A DNA stretch of 53,066 bases from an uncultured Lachnospiraceae bacterium (GTDB lineage: Bacteria > Bacillota > Clostridia > Lachnospirales > Lachnospiraceae), in NCBI GenBank assembly GCA_947169235.1, contig CAMVOY010000010.1:1-53066 (forward strand), in the 5' to 3' direction. The translations under genes were made by a program, and so were the position numbers. The notes under the pieces were generated by a model. The model did not search any database, was not told the origin of the DNA, and saw nothing but the letters and a program-made list of their open reading frames with translations. Below are positions 7,307 through 15,600 of this stretch, piece by piece; the first letter of the stretch is position 1, and each line of letters starts with the position of its first letter.

Positions 7307-8746
7307 ATGGCTAATATTATAGCTGAAAAACTGATATCGTTCAAGACCCTGGAGCAGAGAATTTTTCAATACGTTTGTATGTTGGCGGTGGAGATCACCA
7401 GGATCCTTCTGGAGGAGTATGACAAGGATTTGATGAAAAACCGGGACAAGAAGCGTTACAAGGCAAAAGACAGCCATAAAACAACCATAAAGACGGTTTA
7501 CGGCTCGGTCACGTACAGCCGGCGCTACTACGAGGTGTTGGACGAAGCCGGTCACAGGGAGAGATATACAAGCCTTCTGGATGACGCGATGCAGATGGAT
7601 AAGATTGGCCTTATGTCATCCAATCTAGCGGAGAAAATCGCCATGATTGTTACGGAAAGCCCCTACCGTGTTGCGGCAGAAACGATCAACAGTACATGTG
7701 GACAGAGCATCAGCCACGGGGGCGTCTGGCATTTCATCCAAAAGCTTGGAGAACGAATCTGTAAGGAGGAAGAGTCATCAGTAAGCCGTGCTGATGCAGA
7801 TGAAACTAAGGGAGAAAAGGTCGTTCCAGTTTTATTTGAGGAAATGGATGGCATCATGATAAAGATGCAAAAGAACCGTAAGAAAGCGGCATCCAAGGAA
7901 ATGAAAGTAGCTACTACCTACGAAGGATGGGACGAGGAACTTGAGAAGGAAAAACGCAGTACCCTCGTTAATAAACGTACCATCGCCGGGATGGAAAACG
8001 GCGAGGAGTTCCACAAGAAGAGAGAAGCACAGATACGCGAGGTATATGCAGCGGATGAGATCAAGCAACGCATCGTAAACGGCGATGGCGGAAGCTGGAT
8101 TAATGAACCAAATGATCCGGATGCTATCATTCAACTGGATAGATTTCATATCTACAAGGCGATAAAAAAGTACATAGGCGATAAAAGGATGATCTCAGAG
8201 ATTGAGGATTTGTTCCATCAGGAAAAATATGATGAGATGCTTGAGTCCATCGTAGTATACGCCGACAGTGTAGTGACCAACGATGAGGGTGATAAAAGAA
8301 GCAGGGAAGCCATGAAACTCTATAAATACCTGTTTGATAACAGAAATGCACTCAAGCCGTATCAGTCATACGAAAATAGGATTCCGGAACCGCCGGATGG
8401 AATAATATACAAGAACATGGGAGTGCAGGAAAACCAGAACTGCACGCTGATAACGATGCGCATGAAACACCGTCGGATGAGATGGTCAGAAAACGGTGCC
8501 AATAACATGGCCAAGGTTCTGTATCGAAAGGAAAACAGAGAACTGGGAGAGACCATTGATCGATACATGGACGGACTGATCTTTTTGGAACACACCTCGA
8601 AGGTGCTGGATGTTTTGAGTGCCGGAAGAGCGCCCAAAAGGGATGGCAAAGGGAATCCGTATGTTGATGTGATCAATTATAAGATGCCGATCCTGGAAGC
8701 GATGCAAACCGCATCCAGGCGTGCGTTCAGAAGGGCATTTGGATGA
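7307..8746 (+). CDS. ISLre2 family transposase (UPF0236)
   Basis: The start is preceded by AAAGGAGGA at 8 nt spacing. The 479-aa length is normal for the family, and no frameshift or internal stop is present, so the gene looks intact. Recognisable family features are the N-terminal KDSHKTTIKTVYGSVTYSRRYY segment, LLDDAMQMDKIGLMSSNLAEKIA, the EEMDGIMIKMQ strand, the GDGGSWI and DRFHIYKAIKKY stretches, and the C-terminal MRMKHRRMRWSENGANNMAK block. Its TGA stop (8744-8746) directly abuts the first base of structured repeat copy 3, so the RNA would be part of the transposase transcript or processed from it. Confidence 0.9.
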   Translation: MANIIAEKLISFKTLEQRIFQYVCMLAVEITRILLEEYDKDLMKNRDKKRYKAKDSHKTTIKTVYGSVTYSRRYYEVLDEAGHRERYTSLLDDAMQMDKIGLMSSNLAEKIAMIVTESPYRVAAETINSTCGQSISHGGVWHFIQKLGERICKEEESSVSRADADETKGEKVVPVLFEEMDGIMIKMQKNRKKAASKEMKVATTYEGWDEELEKEKRSTLVNKRTIAGMENGEEFHKKREAQIREVYAADEIKQRIVNGDGGSWINEPNDPDAIIQLDRFHIYKAIKKYIGDKRMISEIEDLFHQEKYDEMLESIVVYADSVVTNDEGDKRSREAMKLYKYLFDNRNALKPYQSYENRIPEPPDGIIYKNMGVQENQNCTLITMRMKHRRMRWSENGANNMAKVLYRKENRELGETIDRYMDGLIFLEHTSKVLDVLSAGRAPKRDGKGNPYVDVINYKMPILEAMQTASRRAFRRAFG

Positions 8747-9014
8747 TGCCCGGGAGATGTTGCAGACATGAACGGCAGACACTTGCCGAACAAGGTCAGA
8801 CGAGAGGTGCCTGTCGATAGGTCCGTTCCCGAGGAACACTGTTTGAGCGTCGGCTGCGAAGAGCCGATAGGAGTCACGCGAGATGACGCGTGACGAGTGT
8901 CGGGTCGCACGCAGCAAGCGAGTTTGACGAGGGCGGACCTGAGGGATCGACAGGTGCATCAAGTCGACCGGCGTTCGTGCGTCTGACGGTCATGGATGGC
9001 AACAAGACCGGGCA
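8747..9014 (+). ncRNA. Structured repeat RNA candidate, copy 3 (inside the IS)
   Basis: This copy is homologous to copies 1 and 2 but diverged, with helices kept. The closing stem is TGCCCGG (8747-8753) with CCGGGCA (9008-9014), then TGTTGC (8758-8763) with GCAACA (8999-9004); these replace the different closing sequence of copies 1/2. Compensated changes include GGTCCG/CGGACC (8820-8825 with 8934-8939) for TGCCCG/CGGGCA, and GCTGCG/CGCAGC (8853-8858 with 8910-8915) for GTTTCG/CGAAAC. Loop and hairpin sequences such as GTTCC-CGA-GGAAC and GTCACGCG/CGCGTGAC are unchanged. It starts at the base after the transposase stop codon and runs in the same direction. Confidence 0.75.
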
Positions 9015-9098
9015 CTACAAATCCCGTTACTAATCCACCCTGCGAGAATGGCATAAAAAAGGAGCTGGAGAAAAAACCCATAAACACTTGACACAATC

Positions 9099-9108
9099 AA
9101 ACGGAACG
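9099..9108. repeat. Target-site duplication, right copy
   Basis: The same AAACGGAACG as at 7172-7181. On the minus strand it encodes the VPF of the kinase sensor region. Confidence 0.85.
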
Positions 9109-9515
9109 AACAGATTGATCATCACCATCAGGACACCGATGATTCCGATGACGTACTCGATCATCTTCCAGTTTTTGATGGAAACACCTACGCGCTCCTC
9201 AATAAGGCCCGCAAAATAAGAAACTCCCGAGACGATCACCAGATATCCCATCGCAAACACAAGGAGATTTGCGATTCTGACAATAAAAAATGCCACTGTC
9301 CCCTCTTGTCCGCGAAATCCTATGGCAAACACGTCCGAGAGAAGCAGCAGCCCGTCTGCTATGAGAAATCGGATCAGCCCATCTGCCTTTTTTCTATCAG
9401 CCCATCTGGTCTGCGAGATCACTATGATAGCTACAAGGCAGAAAAATGCTCCCCAACCTTCGATGACCAGCTGTATTATCCTAGAGAGCTCCGGCTCGTT
9501 TCCGATCCCGTTCAT
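9099..9515 (-). pseudogene. Sensor histidine kinase, N-terminal part (split by IS)
   Basis: The ATG at 9515 has GGAAGGAG 6 nt upstream. The 139 codons to the insertion point encode four hydrophobic segments of a membrane sensor (MNGIGNEPEL... to ...INLFVPF). Past 9099 the frame enters the IS and ends after about 22 foreign residues, so a truncated membrane fragment without kinase core would be made. The gene follows the PrsW-like protease by 19 nt. Excision of 7172-9098 would rejoin it with the C-terminal part as a 446-aa protein. Until then, the response regulator has lost its cognate kinase unless another one serves it. Confidence 0.9.
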
Positions 9516-9534
9516 CTGTAACTCCTTCCGCTGC

Positions 9535-10191
9535 CTACTTTCTGTCCTTCATAGCACGCGCTTTCCTTGCCTTGACGACAAAGAACGCGATCAACGGGAT
9601 ATAGGTAGAGATCGGCAGAACGAATCCCCAGTATTTATACTCCTCAGACTGCACGAGCGTATTGAAGATAGAGTGATATGTGATCGCCAGCGTGAGAAGA
9701 GCGAATGTTCCACACACAAACAGCTTCTGCCTGGTCCTGATAAACGAGATACCGTATCCGACAAAGGATGTACAAATACCGTGCATCAATCCGGATGCAA
9801 ATCCTCTGATGACCGCCCAGAAGATGCTGACCGTAGCGATGTTCTGAGTCAGGATGATCATGTTCTCCAAAACCGCAAAACCTACGCCCACGGCGAACGC
9901 CAATGGTATCAGTTTGTCCTTTTCGGAGTCAAACAAAAATGCATAGTACAGGATCGGGAGACCCTTTATGATCTCCTCAGTGACCGGTGTCAGGTTCGTA
10001 GTGATGTAGTACATGTCAAAGTCCACATGACTACGGATAAACCCGTTGACACCTGCCGCAAACAGGCATGCAAAAATACCGATCATCATGAATCCGACCA
10101 AAAGTCTCGACCGTCCCGTCAAAAGCGGAAACATCAAAAGCATCGGGACCATAATGCATATAAACAGAATGTAGATCATATTGTTGTCCAT
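9535..10191 (-). CDS. PrsW-like glutamic intramembrane protease
   Basis: The start is ATG at 10191 (MDNNMIY), with AGAGG 7 nt upstream; a longer frame from 10236 overlaps the previous gene too far. The 218-aa product has about seven membrane helices and the PrsW pattern: EExxK (E72, E73, K76), FAVLEN (E109, N110), an Arg and a His in RGFASGLMH (H137), and HSIFN (H173, N177). PrsW enzymes cut membrane substrates such as anti-sigma factors (RsiW in Bacillus). It is co-transcribed with a sensor kinase operon and lies next to a cluster of proteins that share a C-terminal membrane tail, so these are candidate substrates (inference). Confidence 0.85.
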   Translation of the reverse strand: MDNNMIYILFICIMVPMLLMFPLLTGRSRLLVGFMMIGIFACLFAAGVNGFIRSHVDFDMYYITTNLTPVTEEIIKGLPILYYAFLFDSEKDKLIPLAFAVGVGFAVLENMIILTQNIATVSIFWAVIRGFASGLMHGICTSFVGYGISFIRTRQKLFVCGTFALLTLAITYHSIFNTLVQSEEYKYWGFVLPISTYIPLIAFFVVKARKARAMKDRK

Positions 10192-10841
10192 TTTGTCGCC
10201 TCTTTCTTTAAGACCGGTATAAGCATAACACACCATACTGCCATGGCGATGCCTGCAGCCAGATACAGCACGTCGTAGCCATTCATATCAGCTATTATAA
10301 GCACCGCGGTGGAAACACAGAGTAGCAGTGCCAAAGCATTATACCCTCTGATCGCCCGGACTACACCATAGTCCACGTCCGGGAATATCAGATGTTTGAA
10401 GTGATACCTCGATGCCAAGGCGATAACCAGAACCGCAATGGAATAAGGGACCAATTTAGAACCGGGATTACGTAATACACAACAGATCACGAATCCGACG
10501 ATGATGGCTATCGGTGCCAACCAACTGATCAGTCGCACATTCAGATACTCGATACTGCCATCATCAGCTAAGCCGTCGATCATTCCGAAATTTGCACTGA
10601 ACAGGAACAAAAAGCAACCCAAAAGTCCCAGCATACCTACATGGAACACATCAGGCTCAGTTCCCTTTACGAGATTTTGTAAAAGAATATACCCCCTACT
10701 TATCGTCATACATGCCATAGCCAGAACTACCATCTTGAGATAGAGCGGATTTCTCCTGAGAAGAATAGTAAATGTCCCGTAGAGAAAACCAAGAAGGCTG
10801 GCTGTAATTATAATCAGATTGGTGATCACATCAAGTGTCAT
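10176..10841 (-). CDS. Membrane protein of unknown function (221 aa)
   Basis: GGAGG lies 9 nt before the ATG. The protein is almost entirely hydrophobic, with about seven predicted membrane segments and short loops; I recognise no motif or family. Its 3' end overlaps the start of the PrsW-like protease gene by 16 nt, so the two are translated together and probably act together. It is the first gene of the signalling operon. The 5-helix sensor region of the kinase further downstream has a similar composition, so a sensory role is possible but not shown. Confidence 0.75.
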   Translation of the reverse strand: MTLDVITNLIIITASLLGFLYGTFTILLRRNPLYLKMVVLAMACMTISRGYILLQNLVKGTEPDVFHVGMLGLLGCFLFLFSANFGMIDGLADDGSIEYLNVRLISWLAPIAIIVGFVICCVLRNPGSKLVPYSIAVLVIALASRYHFKHLIFPDVDYGVVRAIRGYNALALLLCVSTAVLIIADMNGYDVLYLAAGIAMAVWCVMLIPVLKKEATKWTTI

Positions 10842-10891
10842 TGGATGAATCCTCCGTTTCTCCGTGGAAAAAATGCAAATATCCGTTTACA

Positions 10892-10920
10892 AGTATACTA
10901 TAAAGCACAAAAAAACGCAA
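10892..10920 (-). promoter_or_regulatory. Promoter of the signalling operon
   Basis: On the minus strand, TTGCGT (10915-10920), a 17-bp spacer and TATACT (10892-10897). The -35 lies inside the upstream terminator hairpin, a compact arrangement. Confidence 0.5.
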
Positions 10921-10937
10921 CACCTAAATGTCGCGTT
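10907..10937 (-). terminator. Terminator after the beta-helix protein gene
   Basis: On the minus strand, AACGCGACA pairs with TGTTGCGTT (10929-10937 with 10914-10922) around a 6-nt loop, followed by seven T. It lies 29 nt past the stop codon at 10966 and ends the envelope operon. Confidence 0.88.
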
Positions 10938-10965
10938 TTTCCGTATGTTCATATTATGGGGTTTA

Positions 10966-12576
10966 TCACCCCTTCATCTGTCCCTTTTTCTTCATATGAA
11001 CGTAAATGAAACTTGCTACCGCACCGGCCAGAATCACGCTGATCATAAAGATCATCATCTTGGCTCCGGCATCTGTAAATACGCTTGCCAAGATGCTCTC
11101 ATTGACCCCTGCCTTTACATTTTTCTTCTCAATCGAGGTTCTCGTATCGGAAAAAAAGCACTCTTCAAACTCGTACTGCGTTATGTTCTTTATGGCATTG
11201 TAGGATTCGTTCGATCTGACACCAACATGCGATCCTTCCATCAGCCCTCCGGAGTACAGATAAGCGCTCGATACTTTTCCTTTCTGCAGGAACAGGTCAT
11301 CGGCACGATTTTTCTTTCCTTTGTTATCATACACCTTCATGACACCCTGGATGCTGATATCGTGCATGGAATCGACATATATCCCGCCTCCGCCGTATCC
11401 ATCTGCAGAGTTCTTATGGATATCACACTCGATCACATATACGTCATCATCATTGATATAGATGGCGCCTGCAGCATCATCTGCTTTGTTGTTTACGAAG
11501 GTACACTCGCGGATCACCGCACCGTCCTCGTCATTGATGTATACAGCCCCACCGTCATCGTCGGCAGAATTCCCGTCAAAAGTTGTATTCTTCACTCTGA
11601 GGTTACCCCGGTCGACATAGATCGCGCCGCCGTCATCATCGGCGAAGTTCCTGATAAACTGACTATCCTCTATCGTGATATAGGTATTTCCCTCATTTGA
11701 GAATATAGCGCCTCCATAATCCTCTGCTTTGTTTTCGCGAAACACGCAGTTCCTGATACGGATCTTGCCACCTTCCGCATATATGGCACCTCCGTTGGTG
11801 TTTAAGTACGCATCTCTGGTCTTGTTTTTGAAAACATGGACGCCATCCAGAAAAAGCCTTGCACTGCCTCCCTCAGTCTTGAACGCGCCGCCGTGATCAT
11901 TGGTCTGGTTGCAGCAGATATTGCCGCCCTCCATCCTGACATAGCCTCCACTCTTGATGTGGATGCAGCCGGCTCCGTCCTCACTGGCACCTCCCATGAT
12001 CGCTCCACCCGTGGTTTCCACACCGTCTATCGTTTTTTTCACGGTCGGATTGGAGTCGATTATACGAAGATATGCGTTGCCACTGACATTGATCACTTCG
12101 CCGTCATCATTCTGGTTGTTTCCGCGTTTACGGTCAAGGTTAAAGCCGTTTAAGTCTATGGTGATCTGCTTACCGTCCTTTACATTCAGATGTCCTCCGG
12201 AGAATCCGTCCACCTCTTTTTTGGAATCATCCAGTCCCTCCACATGTTTGCGCTGCAGATCGGATCCAAGGTTATACTTTCCGATGGAATACTTTGATCC
12301 ACGGGCCTTGAACGTCGTTTTGGACTTGGATGCTTCCCAGTTCGCGAGAAGCTTGATGGTCGTCATCTCCGTCGAATTAGACGAGTAAACTACATAACAC
12401 CAGCCCTCACTGAAGGAGTTATAATACTTTTTCTCACCCCAGCGGTTCGTGACCTCACAGCAGGCCGCCAGACTGACCGTACCGGATATGATCAAACCCA
12501 GTCCCAGCGCTGCCACGCTCACAAGACATCCCCGAAGGATTTTATCTGCGGCTTTATTATTGAAAAATAACCCCAT
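10966..12576 (-). CDS. Secreted beta-helix (pectate-lyase-like repeat) protein with C-terminal membrane tail
   Basis: The start is ATG at 12576 (MGLFFNNK), preceded by AAGGAGG at 5 nt. The 536-aa product has an N-terminal hydrophobic export segment (about 15-40). From about residue 125 to 430 it consists of repeated GGAIY/GGAIF rungs with N.A.D.GGA and F..N.A spacing, the pattern of right-handed parallel beta-helices of the polymorphic outer membrane protein/pectate lyase type. No catalytic residues of a lyase can be assigned, so a structural or binding role is likely. The C-terminus ends ASVF, a hydrophobic helix and MKKKGQMKG, the same tail type as three neighbours. It follows the 1,668-aa gene by 44 nt and is the last gene before the terminator. 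Confidence 0.85.
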   Translation of the reverse strand: MGLFFNNKAADKILRGCLVSVAALGLGLIISGTVSLAACCEVTNRWGEKKYYNSFSEGWCYVVYSSNSTEMTTIKLLANWEASKSKTTFKARGSKYSIGKYNLGSDLQRKHVEGLDDSKKEVDGFSGGHLNVKDGKQITIDLNGFNLDRKRGNNQNDDGEVINVSGNAYLRIIDSNPTVKKTIDGVETTGGAIMGGASEDGAGCIHIKSGGYVRMEGGNICCNQTNDHGGAFKTEGGSARLFLDGVHVFKNKTRDAYLNTNGGAIYAEGGKIRIRNCVFRENKAEDYGGAIFSNEGNTYITIEDSQFIRNFADDDGGAIYVDRGNLRVKNTTFDGNSADDDGGAVYINDEDGAVIRECTFVNNKADDAAGAIYINDDDVYVIECDIHKNSADGYGGGGIYVDSMHDISIQGVMKVYDNKGKKNRADDLFLQKGKVSSAYLYSGGLMEGSHVGVRSNESYNAIKNITQYEFEECFFSDTRTSIEKKNVKAGVNESILASVFTDAGAKMMIFMISVILAGAVASFIYVHMKKKGQMKG

Positions 12577-12620
12577 ATTGCCCTCCTTACCAAGCGTACT
12601 CGCTTTTTGAAAATGTCTCA

Positions 12621-15600
12621 TCAGCTGAAGATCTTTGCATCCATCCTTACCGTCTTTCGACCGGTGTCGGTGATATCAAAGAGTGCCTCACTTTTTACCG
12701 TGTTATCCAGTCTGTGAACGAACAGCCACAGCCTGATATCCTGCATCTTGTCACCCGAAACTGTCGTCGCTCCTCTGTTCAGATTGGCTTTTTCACCCGT
12801 ATCCGTCATTATATACTCATATCGTTTTTGACCGGCTCCTTCGGGTATCGAGTCTCCTTTGGACATAACGAGCGATTCGAGCGGCGAGTTCGCCTTGTCC
12901 GTCTTATCGAATGAGTAATACATATATAGCTCTTCCCCATCCGTACCGTCATTCAATGATATATCCGATACCGGATAGTACTCGCCCCCATTCTTTTCGA
13001 AACCGTCCTCCGAATATGGTTTTCCATGTGTGATCAGGATATCATGTACTCCATAGGAAGGATCTCCGCCTGACCAGGTGCTCTCGGCATTGTATCCTAT
13101 GCAGACATACTTTCTCGTTTTCGTTTTGGTAGGCTCCATGGAATCCGATCCGAACTCAAGTCCCTTGCTGTCACCAACAACGGATGTGCCTACCCCCATG
13201 TTTGTATCAAAGCTGTATACGTAGGATGCACCTTTTTTTATGGCCTCATTCACGGCTTCTTCTTTGCTGTTGCCATGTCCCAGGATGATATCCGTAATAA
13301 ATGTATCACTGTTGTCCACAAACAAATGACCGGAAAGCTTATTCTGATAGAGCGGCTTCAGGTTTACAGCCTGGTTCCTGACCTCTGCTTTCTTTCTGAT
13401 CTTCTCAAAGTCTTCCAGATCATCATCCAAATCAATGGCATCGAGCTTCTGCTGGAGATCGGATGGATCCGTTCTGTCTGTCTGAAGCAGTACCGCCGAA
13501 CCTCCGAGTGACAGATCTTCGTCAAATGAGATGTCCGTGATAGGCAGTCCCGGCATGGCGTTGTCGGATTTTGTCGTATAGTAGCAGCAATCTCCCACGG
13601 CATCTCCTGCCTTCGTGTATTTCACACCGCCTATAGTGATCTTTGATGGTGGAGTGCCCTTCCCAAACTTGTATCTGATGATACCGGTCAGTGCTTCATC
13701 CGGATCGTCGGTACGGCTCACTCCTACATATGAATTGTGTCTGGCCGCATCCGGGATAGTTATTTGCGGATCACGTGTCACATCCATCGTTGAGGAATGA
13801 CTTCTGCTCTTCCAATATATCGTGAAATCATCATACAGGATGCTAGTCTTGTTGGTATATTTTTTCTTTTTCTTTGCCGTGTCATAATCACACCCATCAA
13901 GAAGGTTATACCACGCATATTCAGGCTTTACAGCTATATTGGTCGATATGACTTCTCCGTCGCTTGCCGCACCTGCCGCGAGCATCGTCGCATCATCTGC
14001 TCCCTTGATAGCCATCCATTTGTCCATTTTTTCCAGACCGCTCTGAAGCTTGAAGCTTGATACGTAGATCCCTGATATGTATTTTTTCTTTACTTCCTCG
14101 GGTCTGTTGATATAAAAATACACACCGTCCTGATCACACGACAAATCATAGTTTATACCCGAAGCCTTGTTAGTCATATACGATATCGGACGCATACCGG
14201 AAGGAGCAGATGACTGCTTGGTGACCAGTATATCCGAGGGCTTCAGCGCCGGATGATCGGCATCGGCTGCAAGAATGTAGAGTTCCCTCTCCGCATAGTA
14301 ACCGTAAGCTATGAAGTCCTGCCAGCTTTCCGCATCCTCTCCGTTCCATTCATAACCGTTTTTCGCATTTCTTCTGTCTGCTGCAAACAACAGATCGTCA
14401 CTGGCACCGCAATAGGCTTTTCCGGAATTGATCCCTCGTCCGAAAACATTAACATCCATACCGATCCACGTTCCCTCAGGTGAGCCTGCACTGTACTGAA
14501 GAGTCTTGGAATAGGTCGTTCCCTTGTAGTATCGTATATCTCCTATGGCCCTAAACGGATTAATGGTCGTAGCGTAGCCCAAATAACACGAGATCGTTGA
14601 CTTCCTGTCCTCTTCCTTTTCCTTGTTCTTGTAATACTTATTAAGCAGATCTACCTCAAAAACCTTATATCCCATTTTTTCCGCACGTTCTTTGAGTTTT
14701 TCCCTTCTGTTCTTACCTCCGATCGCGAACGCCTGAACTCCCGCCACATACTCTTCATCGGAAGTCACATAGGTAACTCCCTTTTTCTCCTCTACCTCAG
14801 TACCTGACCTTATATAGGACACCGCAGGCTGGTAGTATACGTATCTTCTTTTGCTGTCACTGTCCTTTTTGTATCTGGTATTGAAGTTAAACGCAGCTCC
14901 TCCGCATCCGGAGATGATCGGCTCATATCCCACAGGAGCTTTGTCCAATGAATCTACTATCATAAAATCTGCAAGTATCGGTGCGCCCGAATACGACATG
15001 ACCGTCGAACTCTCTTCCTCCTCAACTAAAGCAGCCCCGCCTGACACCGCATCTTCCTTTTTTTCCTTATCAGATTTTCCGGAAACAACTGTCTCACCCT
15101 TGTTGACCGCAGTCTGATACAGAGTTATACAGTGACCGTCCTTATCCGGTACAGATGTTCCTGTCGATGCGTATCCGATGTCGTTTCTTCGGTAGCCTCC
15201 TCCCATGGAGTTTCCGGTATTTACCGGATCTACACGCAGGTCTCTGATCGCGTCATCTATATTCTCTGTCGTTGCGTATCCGATATAGGTGTAGCATCCC
15301 TGATCCGGAGTCAGATTCTGATCGAGGAAATTGTACTTTCCGGCTTTGAGCTTGATCGCAGCCTTTGCGTCCTTTTCCTCATCCTCACTTATCAGAATCA
15401 CATCCGATACATACTTGCCATCTACCTTGAATGAGACCGCTTCGGGATCCAATATCGAGTTTTCCGTACGATAATAAAGATAGATTCCTCCGTCATGATC
15501 GCTGTATTGATTCGAATTAAGGTTTACCGCATTCTCATTACCAAAGGATGAGTATGCCTGGTAACCGCTGATATTCGGACGATACTCTCCCTTCTTTACG

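Larger units (their letters stand above)
7182..9098 (+). mobile_element. ISLre2-type insertion sequence carrying a structured RNA
   Basis: The 1,917-bp element lies between 10-bp target duplications. Read inwards, the ends share GTGT and then TTTATGGGTTTT (left about 7195-7206; right about 9074-9085 on the complement), giving imperfect inverted repeats of about 25 bp. Inside are a hairpin (7220-7244), the transposase gene and structured repeat copy 3, which fills most of the space between the transposase stop and the right end. The transposase is on the strand opposite to the disrupted kinase operon. A TATAAT (7188-7193) lies in the left repeat but lacks a -35, and could pair with one supplied by a target. 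Confidence 0.88.

Noticed and set aside
1182-9014. The three repeats as a CRISPR array or as group II intron fragments
   Set aside because: They are about 265 nt and kilobases apart, not short regular repeats. The GAGCCGATAG stretch recalls intron domain V, but the expected stem, catalytic triad context and reverse transcriptase are missing.
9322-10278. Long plus-strand open frame opposite the kinase N-terminus and PrsW-like protease
   Set aside because: It is charged and without motifs; the minus-strand membrane proteins explain the sequence.
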